A DNA stretch of 64,000 nucleotides, taken from contig JBMFNX010000001.1 in NCBI GenBank assembly GCA_049969935.1, positions 1 through 64,000 on the forward strand, read 5' to 3'. The translations under genes were made by a program, and so were the position numbers. How positions within the stretch are numbered: the stretch's first letter is position 1; each line of letters starts with the position of its first letter. This document shows positions 32,616 through 41,719 of this stretch, one piece after another. Origin of the DNA: JACIWG01 sp049969935 (GTDB taxonomy: Archaea > Thermoproteota > Nitrososphaeria > JACIWG01). The notes under the pieces are model-generated. The model made no database searches, was not told where the DNA came from, and saw only the letters and a program-made list of their open reading frames with translations.

Positions 32616-33047
32616 ATGGCAGAAAAGGAAATCGAGCAAGAATTGCAGACTAAAGTTGTTCAATTAAAGTACCTAGAAGATTATTTACAAGATTTGCTTA
32701 CAAGAGAAAATTTACTAATTACAAGTTTTAATGATATAGAAAATGCCGAGGAAACAGTTAACGAATTGTCTAAAAAGAATGAATTTGAAACCTTAGTTTA
32801 TATAGGCGGTGGAATGTACGTATATGGCCGCATAAATTCAAGAGATAGAGTACTAGTAAATGTTGGAGCAAACGTGGTTATAGAAAAGAAATTTAATGAC
32901 GCACTAACATTTCTCCAAGAACGGAAAGAAGAAATTAAGCGAATTTTAAATGATATAATCCAACAAAAGCAACAGACAGCTCTAGCTATACAAAAATTAA
33001 GAGAAGAAGTTGAGGACAACATAAGAAAAAGGCAGTCAAGTGGTTAG
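32616..33047 (+). CDS. pfdA: Prefoldin subunit alpha
   Basis: A 143-residue protein made of two long coiled-coil helices (1-50 and 95-140) joined by the beta segment TLVYIGGGMYVYGRINSRDR and VLVNVGANVVIEKKFNDALT, the prefoldin alpha hallmark. Prefoldin captures unfolded chains and passes them to the thermosome. A TATA-like tactttta lies upstream. It precedes ftsY by 3 nt, a conserved archaeal pair. Confidence 0.94.
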   Translation: MAEKEIEQELQTKVVQLKYLEDYLQDLLTRENLLITSFNDIENAEETVNELSKKNEFETLVYIGGGMYVYGRINSRDRVLVNVGANVVIEKKFNDALTFLQERKEEIKRILNDIIQQKQQTALAIQKLREEVEDNIRKRQSSG

Positions 33048-33050
33048 AAA

Positions 33051-33953
33051 TTGTTTGAAAAGCTAAAAAGCGTATTTTCTTCAGTAATTTCAAATTTATC
33101 AAAAAAAGAGATTACAGAAAAAGAAGTAGATAAAGTTCTTAATGAACTTATGCTTTCATTAATAGAATGTGATGTAGCATATGAGGTTGCTGAGGAAATT
33201 GGTAAAAGGCTTAAAAATTCACTAGTAGGTAAAAAGGCATCAACCTATGAAATAAAGGAGTTGGTTCAAGAAAATCTTAGACAAACACTCCTTGAAATAT
33301 TTTATGAGGCGCCAAAAATCGATATTATAGAAAAAATAAATGAGAAAAAAGAGAAAGGATTACCTTTTGTAATATTATTTTTAGGGATAAACGGAACTGG
33401 CAAAACAACTACCTTAGCAAAGCTAGCATACTTATTAAAGAAAAAGGGTTTTACTGTTGTTCTTGTATGCGGAGATACACATAGAGCCGGTTCAATAGAA
33501 CAGTTAAAACAGCATGCAATGAAATTAGGACTTAAAACAATAGAGCAAAGATATGGAGCGGATCCAGCGGCTGTAGCTAGGGATGGAGTAACTTATGCGA
33601 AAATACACAAATTAGATGTTGTATTAATTGATTCTGCAGGTAGAATACAAACAGATAAAAATTTAATGGAAGAAATTTTAAAGATTGTTAGAGTTGTATC
33701 ACCTGATCTAAAAATTTTTGTCGGCGATGCATTAGCTGGAAATGATGCAGTTTCCCAGAGTAGGGAATTTTTAAAGTACACAAATTTTGATGGCGTAATA
33801 TTAACTAAAGTGGATGCAGATGTAAAGGGTGGGAGTGCAATTTCGATAGTCTATGTAACTAAAAGACCAATTTTATTTATAGGTACAGGCCAAAATTATG
33901 ATGACCTAGAAGAATTTGTTCCCGAAAAACTTGTCGATAGCATACTTTTATAA
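33051..33953 (+). CDS. ftsY: SRP receptor FtsY
   Basis: A 300-residue SRP GTPase with an N domain (about 1-95) and G domain: GINGTGKTTTLAKLA (P-loop), GDTHRAGSIEQLKQHA, DSAGRIQTDKNLMEEI, TKVDADVKGGSA and a GQNYDDLEEFVP closing loop. It docks ribosome-SRP complexes at the membrane and hands them to SecY. The acidic A domain is absent or very short. Start is TTG at 33051. Confidence 0.96.
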   Translation: MFEKLKSVFSSVISNLSKKEITEKEVDKVLNELMLSLIECDVAYEVAEEIGKRLKNSLVGKKASTYEIKELVQENLRQTLLEIFYEAPKIDIIEKINEKKEKGLPFVILFLGINGTGKTTTLAKLAYLLKKKGFTVVLVCGDTHRAGSIEQLKQHAMKLGLKTIEQRYGADPAAVARDGVTYAKIHKLDVVLIDSAGRIQTDKNLMEEILKIVRVVSPDLKIFVGDALAGNDAVSQSREFLKYTNFDGVILTKVDADVKGGSAISIVYVTKRPILFIGTGQNYDDLEEFVPEKLVDSILL

Positions 33954-34001
33954 GAGAATAAATCTTTTTAAAACAATATTTCTAAGAGTCCATGAATTTA
34001 G

Positions 34002-34952
34002 ATGATTAGGGGTAAATCAATTCTATCTTTAATGGAACTAGATCGAAATGAAATATTAAAGATATTAGATGTTTCAGCTAAGTTGAAAGAAAAAAGAAAA
34101 GATGGAGTTTATCCAAAACTTTTGAAAGACAAAACATTAGTTTCAATTTTCATGAAACCAAGCACAAGGACCAGGATAAGTTTTAATGAGGCAATGCATG
34201 AGTTAGGAGGACATTGCATAGATGTTACATCGACTGAACTACAGTTAGGAAGAGGGGAAACAATAGAGGACACAGCAAAGGTAATTTCAAGATACTGTGA
34301 CGTTATAGCGGCAAGAGTGTTTTCGCATGAAGATGTAGTTAGACTTTCAAGAGCGGCCTCAGTTCCCGTCATAAATAGCTTATCAGACATGTATCATCCA
34401 TGCCAAATATTAGCTGACCTTCTTACAATTAGGGAGAAAAAAGGCAAATTTAATGGAATAAAACTTGCATACATTGGCGATGGAAATAATGTCTGTAATA
34501 CATTGATTATAGGATGTACAAAAGTTGGGATCGATATAAATTTGGCTTGCCCAAAAGAATATATGCCATCAAACGTTGTAATAAATTTTGCTTTAAAAGT
34601 TGCTGAAAGTAGCGGAAGTCACATAACATTTTATGATGACCCTCAAGAGGCTGTAAAAGATGTCGATGCAATTTATACTGATACTTTTGTTTCTATGGGA
34701 CAAGAAAGTGATAAGGAGAAGAGGCTCAGAATTTTTTTGCCAAAATATCAGGTAAATGGTAAATTGGTTGAGAAAGCAAAAAGTGATTTTATATTCATGC
34801 ACTGTCTGCCAGCACACAGAAATCTGGAAGTTACAGACGAAGTAATAGATGGCACTAATTCAGTTGTATTTGATCAGGCAGAAAATAGATTGCATACACA
34901 GAAGGGGCTATTATGTCTTATTCTTTTAGAAGAAAGTGAAATCAAGATTTGA
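34002..34952 (+). CDS. argF: Ornithine carbamoyltransferase
   Basis: A 316-residue transcarbamoylase; FMKPSTRTRISFNEAMHELG (carbamoyl-phosphate loop), PVINSLSDMYHPCQILADLL and FMHCLPAHRNLEVTDEVIDG (HCLPAHR, with the Cys of the ornithine site) are diagnostic and separate it from pyrB at 29113. It makes citrulline in arginine synthesis. Its TGA overlaps the TTG of dtdA. Confidence 0.95.
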   Translation: MIRGKSILSLMELDRNEILKILDVSAKLKEKRKDGVYPKLLKDKTLVSIFMKPSTRTRISFNEAMHELGGHCIDVTSTELQLGRGETIEDTAKVISRYCDVIAARVFSHEDVVRLSRAASVPVINSLSDMYHPCQILADLLTIREKKGKFNGIKLAYIGDGNNVCNTLIIGCTKVGIDINLACPKEYMPSNVVINFALKVAESSGSHITFYDDPQEAVKDVDAIYTDTFVSMGQESDKEKRLRIFLPKYQVNGKLVEKAKSDFIFMHCLPAHRNLEVTDEVIDGTNSVVFDQAENRLHTQKGLLCLILLEESEIKI

Positions 34953-35767
34953 AAATAACATTCATTGCTTCATACAATGATCATGCTAGCATAAACATTG
35001 CAGAAAATGTTATTGAAAGATTTCAATTAATGGAGAAGGAAAAAATTTCAAAGTTTAAATTTTTTGAAAAAGGGAACTTTAAACTTGTTTACATAGATGA
35101 AGAAGGCATATTCTTGGACAGATTAAGTATTCATTATGATGCTGACCTCATTATAGTCTTATCTAAGCATATGAGTAGTGAAGGAGTAAGTTCATTAACA
35201 GTTCATCCAACCGGAAACTTACTAAATAGTTCAGAATACGGTGGAAAAGCAAAGCATGTCTCATATACTAATCCGTGGTACATGTCTGAATATTTTTTAA
35301 ACTTGGTTGAAGTTTTAGGAAAAGAAAGTAGTTTGCAAGTAAAAGCATCCTTAGAAGTTACACACCATGGACCAACTGAAATTGATATTCCACTTTTCTT
35401 TGTAGAAATTGGAAGTAATATACACTATTGGACAAACAGGCAACTAGGAGCTAAAGTTGCAGATGCACTCTATAACACATTAACTAAAAATATTAGGAAG
35501 AAAGATGCATTTGTAGGGTTTGGAGGAGGGCATTATGCACCAGCTTTTTCACATTATCTCCAAAAGGAGGATGTGGTTATAGGCCATATGGTTCCCAAAT
35601 ACGCGATCTATGATGAAATTGATGAGAAATTATTGCTTACACTATTTAAAAAAAGTTTATTAGAAAAACCAAGAGCATTAGTTGATAAAAAGGGTTTAAC
35701 ATCAAAAAGGTTTACAGAACTTATTTCATTCTTTGAAAAATATTCAATAGAATTTTTAAAAATATGA
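34949..35767 (+). CDS. dtdA: D-aminoacyl-tRNA deacylase, archaeal type (DTD2)
   Basis: A 272-residue protein of the DtdA/GEK1 family, which removes D-amino acids mis-attached to tRNA. Signature blocks: TVHPTGNLLNSSEYGGKAKH, KASLEVTHHGPTEIDIPLFF and VGFGGGHYAPAFSHYLQKED. Starts at a TTG overlapping the argF stop. Restricted to archaea and plants. Confidence 0.93.
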   Translation: MKITFIASYNDHASINIAENVIERFQLMEKEKISKFKFFEKGNFKLVYIDEEGIFLDRLSIHYDADLIIVLSKHMSSEGVSSLTVHPTGNLLNSSEYGGKAKHVSYTNPWYMSEYFLNLVEVLGKESSLQVKASLEVTHHGPTEIDIPLFFVEIGSNIHYWTNRQLGAKVADALYNTLTKNIRKKDAFVGFGGGHYAPAFSHYLQKEDVVIGHMVPKYAIYDEIDEKLLLTLFKKSLLEKPRALVDKKGLTSKRFTELISFFEKYSIEFLKI

Positions 35768-35848
35768 TAACGAATTTTAGAGGATTACGTTTACGGAGCT
35801 TTAAGATTTAATAGGATGCAGAAGTAGGGGGTTTATGTGCGATGATTA

Positions 35849-36025
35849 ATGAAGATTAAGGAACTTTTAAATTCTATGATAAACACATTACGTTTGACTA
35901 GAAAAACAAGTTTTGAAGAATTTAAACTTTATCTTAAATTAGTGTTTATAGGAGTAGGAGTAGTTGGAGGTATAGGGTTTATAATAAAGGTTATAGCAAG
36001 CTTTTTAACTCTTGGAAGGAGGTAA
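35849..36025 (+). CDS. secE: Protein translocase subunit SecE/Sec61 gamma
   Basis: A 58-residue tail-anchored protein starting MKIKELLNSMINTLRLTRKT, an amphipathic helix followed by LYLKLVFIGVGVVGGIGFII, the single membrane span, and ending FLTLGRR. It clamps SecY. Position directly before spt5 (8 nt) is the standard archaeal arrangement. Its last codons ggaaggaggtaa double as the Shine-Dalgarno sequence for spt5. Confidence 0.92.
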   Translation: MKIKELLNSMINTLRLTRKTSFEEFKLYLKLVFIGVGVVGGIGFIIKVIASFLTLGRR

Positions 36026-36032
36026 AAAAATT

Positions 36033-36479
36033 ATGGAAAGCCAATTTTTTGCAGTTCGAACAACAGGTGGCCAAGAAGAAAATGTGGCAGAATTTATTTA
36101 CAAAAATGCAATTTTTAACAAAAAGGAGATATACAGTATTATACACATTCCTTCACAGAAAGGTTATCTAGTTATTGAGGCCAAAAATGGTCAAGATGTA
36201 AGGGAGACAATAGCTGGAGTAAAACATGTTAAAGAACTTGTACCAGGTTTGCTAAAGCTTGAAGATTTTGACAAGCTTCTAATAAAAAAGCCGGCAATAG
36301 CAGAGTTCACAATAGGAGAAGTAGTTGATATTATAATGGGTCCATTTAAGGGTATGAAAGCAAAGATAACAAAAATTGATTTAACAAAGATGGAGGTTAC
36401 CGTCATGCTTTTGGATGCACCTTATCCGCTTACATTAACTGTGGACGCAAGCTATTTAAAACCAAGTAAAAAAGGGTGA
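36033..36479 (+). CDS. spt5: Transcription elongation factor Spt5 (NusG)
   Basis: About 148 residues from the ATG at 36033 (the frame extends seven codons into secE). NGN domain (FFAVRTTGGQEENVAEFIY to about residue 85) plus a KOW domain (GEVVDIIMGPFKGMKAKITK). It binds RNA polymerase with Spt4 to promote processive elongation and couples to ribosomes. Leads the stalk operon with uL11. Confidence 0.95.
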   Translation: MESQFFAVRTTGGQEENVAEFIYKNAIFNKKEIYSIIHIPSQKGYLVIEAKNGQDVRETIAGVKHVKELVPGLLKLEDFDKLLIKKPAIAEFTIGEVVDIIMGPFKGMKAKITKIDLTKMEVTVMLLDAPYPLTLTVDASYLKPSKKG

Positions 36480-36482
36480 TTA

Positions 36483-36992
36483 ATGTTGGGTGAAAAGAAA
36501 ACTGTAAATGTATTGGTAACTGGAGGGGAGGCTACAGCCGGACCACCTCTTGGACCTGCACTAGGACCATTAGGTGTAAATGTTGTAGCAATTGTTAAGG
36601 AGATAAACGAAATGACAAAAGAATATGCTGGAATGCGTGTGCCAGTAACGGTAGAAGTTGATGTTGACAGTAAAGCATATAGTATAAAAGTGGGAATACC
36701 TACTACTGCAGCATTACTTGCAAAAGAGGCGCGAATAGAAAAGGGTTCAGGTACACCAGGTAAGGATTTTGTTGGAAACATTTCATTCGATCAGTTGCTA
36801 AAAATTGCGAATATATGCATGCAAAAATCATATTCTACTTCATTGAAGGCTGCGGCGTGTGAAGTTCTAGGTTCCTGTGTAAGTATGGGTATAAAAGTTG
36901 ATGATAAGCCACCAAAACAAGTCCTTAAGGAAATTAAGGATGGATTATATGACAAGAAGATTGATGAGTGGGTGCAAAAAGTAAAATTTTAA
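36483..36992 (+). CDS. rpl11: Large ribosomal subunit protein uL11
   Basis: A 169-residue protein with TAGPPLGPALGPLGVNVVAI at the N-terminal domain and an RNA-binding C-terminal domain (about 70-140; KGSGTPGKDFVGNISFDQLL). Archaeal forms carry an extra C-terminal tail, seen here as EIKDGLYDKKIDEWVQKVKF. It binds the GTPase-associated centre of 23S rRNA and the base of the P0/P1 stalk. Confidence 0.95.
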   Translation: MLGEKKTVNVLVTGGEATAGPPLGPALGPLGVNVVAIVKEINEMTKEYAGMRVPVTVEVDVDSKAYSIKVGIPTTAALLAKEARIEKGSGTPGKDFVGNISFDQLLKIANICMQKSYSTSLKAAACEVLGSCVSMGIKVDDKPPKQVLKEIKDGLYDKKIDEWVQKVKF

Positions 36993-37031
36993 AAACAGGA
37001 AACTTTTGGATGAAGGTTGTCGTGAATAAAC

Positions 37032-37691
37032 TTGATAACAAAAAATCAATTAATTTCCTTGGTAAAGACTGTAAAGAATAATGCTGTTAAAAGAAACTTT
37101 AAACAATCCTATGAGCTTATAATTACATTAAAAAATATAGATTTTAAAAAACAGAATGTCGCAATTAATGAAATCATTCAATTACCATTCTTTTCTGGCA
37201 CACCTAAAAAAATTTGCTTTATAGGCACTGGTGAACTCGCACTGAGAGCAAAAAACGCAGGAGTAGACCTAGTTTTAGAACCTGAACAATTAGATAAACT
37301 TCAAGGCAATAAAAAAGAGGCTAAAAAGTTAGCTAAGGAGTATGATTTCTTTCTAGCAGATCCAACACTCATGGCAAGAGTGGGAAAGATTTTAGGCCAA
37401 TTTTTGGGACCGAGCGGCAAAATGCCTATTCCAGTACCTCCCACAAGCCCCTTAGAAGAAATGGTTAAAAGATATAGAAATTCTATTAGGGTTAGAACAC
37501 GTGGACAACTTTCTGTGGCAGCAAAAGTTGGAGACGAATCACTTACAGATGAGCAGATTGCAGAAAATGCACTTGCAGTATACAATGCTATAGAAAGAAA
37601 ATTGCCAGAGGGAGAAAAGAATGTTAGGAAGATTTATTTGAAACTAAGTATGTCAAAACCGGTTGAAATGGTGGTAGGTGTTAAGGAATGA
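37032..37691 (+). CDS. rpl1: Large ribosomal subunit protein uL1
   Basis: A 219-residue protein from TTG at 37032. Conserved blocks: LADPTLMARVGKILGQFLGP, SGKMPIPVPPTSPLEEMVKR and AENALAVYNAIERKLPEGEK. uL1 forms the mobile L1 stalk at the E site and in archaea can repress its own operon by binding mRNA; the operator was not located. Ends 4 nt inside the uL10 start. Confidence 0.95.
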   Translation: MITKNQLISLVKTVKNNAVKRNFKQSYELIITLKNIDFKKQNVAINEIIQLPFFSGTPKKICFIGTGELALRAKNAGVDLVLEPEQLDKLQGNKKEAKKLAKEYDFFLADPTLMARVGKILGQFLGPSGKMPIPVPPTSPLEEMVKRYRNSIRVRTRGQLSVAAKVGDESLTDEQIAENALAVYNAIERKLPEGEKNVRKIYLKLSMSKPVEMVVGVKE

Positions 37692-38551
37692 GTAAAAGAA
37701 CAACTTATCCTCCAAAGAAAGAGAAAATGTTTTCTCAGATTCAGGAGCTCTCACAAAAATATAATTACTTGTGCATTTCAAAATTAGAAAAAGTTCGTTC
37801 AGTACAGTTAATGATGCTGAGGAAGATGTTAAAGGATAATGCAAAATTTATGGTTGTGAAAAATAAGATAGCGTTAAGAGCATTATCTAATACAAAATTT
37901 GGTTATGATTTACAATTAGAAGGGAAACTTAAAGGACAAACATTACTGATTTTCACAAACCAGAATCCCTTTAAACTTTCACTCACGTTATCTAAGAATA
38001 AAGTTTCATTACCAGCAAAGGCAGGAGATATAGCCACCGACGATATAATTATACCAGCGGGAAATACTGGATTACAGCCGGGACCAATTCTTAGCGAATT
38101 TAAAGAGGCAGGTGTGCCAACAAAAATAGATAGTGGAAGCATATGGGTTGCTAAGGATACTGTAGTAGCAAAAAAGGGAGATGTTATTTCACCTAAATTA
38201 GCTGGTCTATTAAGTAAGCTTAACATGAAGCCAGTAAAGGCAGGTTTAACTGTTTCATTTGCATTTATGGACGGTATTACATTAGGAGAACAAGATCTAA
38301 TGTTAGACCTCGAAAAAATTAGAAAGGATATACAATCAGCATATTTAGAGGCAAAAAATCTCGCAATAAATTCAAACTACTTTACAAGAGATACAATTAT
38401 TGAATTATTAAATAAAGCATATCAACAAGCATGGAGGCTGTCATTAAATGTGGAATACATAACAAGAGAAAATGTGGCAACATTGTTGCAAAAATATGAG
38501 CTTATAGGAAAACAGATTTACGAAAAATTGAAAGAAAAGGGATATAATTGA
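37688..38551 (+). CDS. rpl10: Large ribosomal subunit protein uL10 (P0 stalk base)
   Basis: A 287-residue protein of the archaeal P0 type: rRNA-binding domain (about 1-105), insertion domain (LQPGPILSEFKEAGVPTKID), and helical spine that binds P1/L12 dimers. It ends at EKLKEKGYN and lacks the acidic LFG tail often shared with P1, so it is shorter than typical archaeal uL10 (about 330). The gene is tail-to-tail with L12 (1 nt between). Confidence 0.93.
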   Translation: MSKRTTYPPKKEKMFSQIQELSQKYNYLCISKLEKVRSVQLMMLRKMLKDNAKFMVVKNKIALRALSNTKFGYDLQLEGKLKGQTLLIFTNQNPFKLSLTLSKNKVSLPAKAGDIATDDIIIPAGNTGLQPGPILSEFKEAGVPTKIDSGSIWVAKDTVVAKKGDVISPKLAGLLSKLNMKPVKAGLTVSFAFMDGITLGEQDLMLDLEKIRKDIQSAYLEAKNLAINSNYFTRDTIIELLNKAYQQAWRLSLNVEYITRENVATLLQKYELIGKQIYEKLKEKGYN

Positions 38552-38552
38552 T

Positions 38553-38864
38553 TTATCCGAAGAGCGCTGCCAACCCTTCAACAGCTTCTTCTTGAGCTAC
38601 TTCTTTTTTCTTCTCTTCCTCTACCTTTTCCTTCTTTTCTTCAACAGGTTGTGATGTGGGCTGTACGGTAGCAGTTGTTATTGGAAGCGACGTTACCGAT
38701 TTCAACGCCTCATCTATGTTAACTTCACTTAATGCTGCCACGAGGGCTTTTATTTTTGCTTGATTAGGTTCAACGCCAGCGGCCGAAATTACTTTGGCAA
38801 TATTTTCTTCATTTATTTCCTTACCTAACTTATGTAATATTAATGCAGCATACACGTATTCCAT
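38553..38864 (-). CDS. rpl12: Ribosomal stalk protein P1 (archaeal L12)
   Basis: A 103-residue acidic protein: dimerisation helices (MEYVYAALILHKLGKEINEE, VISAAGVEPNQAKIKALVAA), a Glu/Lys-rich hinge and the conserved tail EGLAALFG that recruits translation factors. In archaea it normally follows uL10 on the same strand; here it is on the opposite strand, its stop 1 nt from the uL10 stop, and its promoter region is shared divergently with alaS. See findings. Confidence 0.95.
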   Translation of the reverse strand: MEYVYAALILHKLGKEINEENIAKVISAAGVEPNQAKIKALVAALSEVNIDEALKSVTSLPITTATVQPTSQPVEEKKEKVEEEKKKEVAQEEAVEGLAALFG

Positions 38865-38968
38865 TTTTTATCAGCTCTGCATAACTGCTTATTAGACCAG
38901 TATTTAAAAGATTTTCCTTTTTAAAAGAGAAAAGACTATATTAGTATGTTTGTGTGGGTATCATCATA

Positions 38969-41719
38969 ATGTCTGTTGACCCTAAAGAGTTTGAGCTTGA
39001 ATACTTTAAGAGAAATGGGTTTATTAGACAAAAGTGTAAAGTTTGTGGCACATTTTTCTGGTCGCAAAAAATTACTGATGTATGTGGAGAAAGTCCCTGT
39101 GTAGAAAACACATTTATAGAAAAATCGCCGACCACCATTCATCTTGACTTAAACGGTGTTAGGGAGACATTTCTTAACTTTTTTAACAAACATGGACATA
39201 CAATAATTGAACCATATCCTGTCGTCTGTAGATGGAGGGATGACCTTTTAGTTACCATTGCAAGTATAGTGGACTTTCAGCCTTATGTGACAAATGGGGA
39301 ACTTCCACCACCAGCGAATCCTTTAGTTGTAAGCCAGCCCTGTTTAAGATTTGAAGACATAGATAATGTGGGTATAACTTCTGGAAGACATCTCACAATA
39401 TTTGAAATGGGAGGGGCGCATGCATTTAATTATCCAGGGAATGAAATATATTGGAAAGACCAGACAGTAGAATACCATCATGACCTTATTACGAAAGTCT
39501 TTGGTGTAGAAAGTGAGAAGATTTCTTATAAGGAACATCTATGGTCTGGTGGAGGAAATGCTGGACCGGCTGTTGAAGCAATCGTCGATGGACTTGAAAT
39601 TTCAACTCTAGTTTTCATGTGCTATAAAATGGAAAATGGAAAATGGGTACCAACAGTTGTCAAAACAGTTGACACAGGATATGGGTTAGAAAGGTGGGCA
39701 TGGCTAAGCTTGGGAACACCAACAGCTTTCCATGCCATATTTGGACCACTCTTATCAAAATTTATGGACATAATGGAAGTTGAATGTGAAAATAGAATCT
39801 TAGTGGAAACGGGAAAACTTTCTGGAGCATTAAATGTAGAAAGGCCTACACTATCTTATGAGACCAGAAAACTTATTGCAAAAAGAATAGGAATCGCTGT
39901 TGAAGAATATCTTAGAATCATAGAGCCCTTTGAAAAAGTTTGCACACTCTTGGATCATACAAAAGCATTAATATTTTTATTAGCTGAAGGCGTTGTCCCG
40001 TCAAATGTAAGAACAGGGTATTTAGCTAGAATGCTTTTAAGAAGAATTTATAGGATATTGTGCGAATTTGGGCGTGAAAACCAGCTTTCTGAACTATTAG
40101 AATATCAGATAGGTTACTGGGGAAGATATTTTAGAAATTTGGAAATAAATAAAAATGAAATATTAAAGCTTGCAGAAGTTGAAATTGGGAAATATAGAAG
40201 AACTTTAGAAAGGGAAATGGATTATATCATAAAAAAGTTGAATCATTTAAAAAAAGAGGGAAAAAGTGAAGTTCCAAAGGAGATGATCATTGAAGCATAC
40301 GAATCACATGGAATACATCCTTCTCAGCTTAAGGAACAGGCAATTAGATTGGGGTTAAGGACTGAGATCCCACAGGACTTTTTTGCTTCAATTGTAAAAA
40401 TGCATACAAAAAAGGTAAAGGAAACAGAGGAAAAAGATGAACTTGAAAAAATGTTAATAGAGAAAAATATTCCTCCAACAGAAAAAATATTTTATGAAAA
40501 TCCAAAACTTTTACAGTTTAATGCAAAGGTAATATTTGCATATAATAATAAAATAGTTTTGGATAGGACAGCATTTTATGCAGAAGGTGGTGGACAGTTA
40601 TCAGATATTGGAAAAATTGTTTGGGAAAATGGAGAAACAATTGTTAAATATGTGAAGAAGGTTGGTGGAATAATTGTACATGAAGTCAATAACTCGCCAC
40701 CAATTAATACTGAGATCACAGGCTACGTTGATAAAGAAAGAAGAGAGCAGTTATCAATACATCATACAGCAACACATATAATTAATGGGGCTGCGCGGAA
40801 AGTTTTAGGAGAACATGTTTGGCAGGCAGGAGCACAAAAGAACGTTGACGAAGCACACCTAGACATCACACACTATACAAACATCACGGATGAAGAAGTT
40901 AGTAGAATAGAGGATATAGCAAACGAGGTAGTAAGAAAAAACATTAGGGTTGAGATATTCAATTTACCTAGATTAGAGGCAGAAAGGAAATATGGGTATA
41001 GACTTTACCAAGGTGGAGTTGTACCAGGGAAGGAGATAAGGATAGTAAAGATAGGAGAACATGATGTAGAAGCTTGTGGTGGAACCCATGTTTTAAGCAC
41101 TGGTGAGATTGGATTTATTAAAGTGATCAAAGTTGAACATATACAAGATGGTATCGAGAGAATAGTTTTTACAGCGGGAAAAGCAGCACTTAAAAGAGTG
41201 CAAGAGACCTTCGAAATTATAAAGAATATTTCAAAACAAATTAATGTACCCTCTGAAGGTTTAATAGAAGCTATTGAAAAAATTGTAAAGGAAGATGACG
41301 AAGTAAGGAAAAGGATAAGGCGATACTCTAAGAGATTATCTGAATATGCACTTCCTTACATTAGAGATAAAGCTGAACATCTTATGGGAATTAGAGTATA
41401 TTATGTTATAGATAATGAATTGGAAGAAAGTACGCATATTGATATTGGGAGCGCTGCTATAGAGAAGATGCAAGACCTACTTTATTGTGCATTAATTCCA
41501 GTAAACAATGTTGTACAGGTTATAGTTTTTTCAGGTACCCAAGTCCAAGAGAAAAATGTTTCAGCAAGGGATGTTGCAAATTTTATAGCAAATCAACTTG
41601 GTGGAGCTGCTGGAGGGGATAAAAGATTTGGTAGAGGGGGAGGAAGGAATATGGATAATTTAAATATGATTAAAGAGAAGGTTTTAGATTACTTGAGGGA
41701 AAAGATGGTGAAAAATTAA
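38969..41719 (+). CDS. alaS: Alanyl-tRNA synthetase, archaeal type
   Basis: About 916 residues from the ATG at 38969 (GTG five codons earlier also open). The archaeal N-terminal extension KCKVCGTFFWSQKITDVCGE binds zinc; class II catalytic motifs follow (ITSGRHLTIFEMGGAHAFNY). The editing domain has HHTATH and CGGTH, and the C-terminal domain ends with GGGRNMDNLNMIKEKVLDY. It recognises the G3-U70 pair, which both tRNA-Ala genes in the window carry. The last base of its TAA is the first base of the leuS ATG. Confidence 0.96.
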   Translation: MSVDPKEFELEYFKRNGFIRQKCKVCGTFFWSQKITDVCGESPCVENTFIEKSPTTIHLDLNGVRETFLNFFNKHGHTIIEPYPVVCRWRDDLLVTIASIVDFQPYVTNGELPPPANPLVVSQPCLRFEDIDNVGITSGRHLTIFEMGGAHAFNYPGNEIYWKDQTVEYHHDLITKVFGVESEKISYKEHLWSGGGNAGPAVEAIVDGLEISTLVFMCYKMENGKWVPTVVKTVDTGYGLERWAWLSLGTPTAFHAIFGPLLSKFMDIMEVECENRILVETGKLSGALNVERPTLSYETRKLIAKRIGIAVEEYLRIIEPFEKVCTLLDHTKALIFLLAEGVVPSNVRTGYLARMLLRRIYRILCEFGRENQLSELLEYQIGYWGRYFRNLEINKNEILKLAEVEIGKYRRTLEREMDYIIKKLNHLKKEGKSEVPKEMIIEAYESHGIHPSQLKEQAIRLGLRTEIPQDFFASIVKMHTKKVKETEEKDELEKMLIEKNIPPTEKIFYENPKLLQFNAKVIFAYNNKIVLDRTAFYAEGGGQLSDIGKIVWENGETIVKYVKKVGGIIVHEVNNSPPINTEITGYVDKERREQLSIHHTATHIINGAARKVLGEHVWQAGAQKNVDEAHLDITHYTNITDEEVSRIEDIANEVVRKNIRVEIFNLPRLEAERKYGYRLYQGGVVPGKEIRIVKIGEHDVEACGGTHVLSTGEIGFIKVIKVEHIQDGIERIVFTAGKAALKRVQETFEIIKNISKQINVPSEGLIEAIEKIVKEDDEVRKRIRRYSKRLSEYALPYIRDKAEHLMGIRVYYVIDNELEESTHIDIGSAAIEKMQDLLYCALIPVNNVVQVIVFSGTQVQEKNVSARDVANFIANQLGGAAGGDKRFGRGGGRNMDNLNMIKEKVLDYLREKMVKN

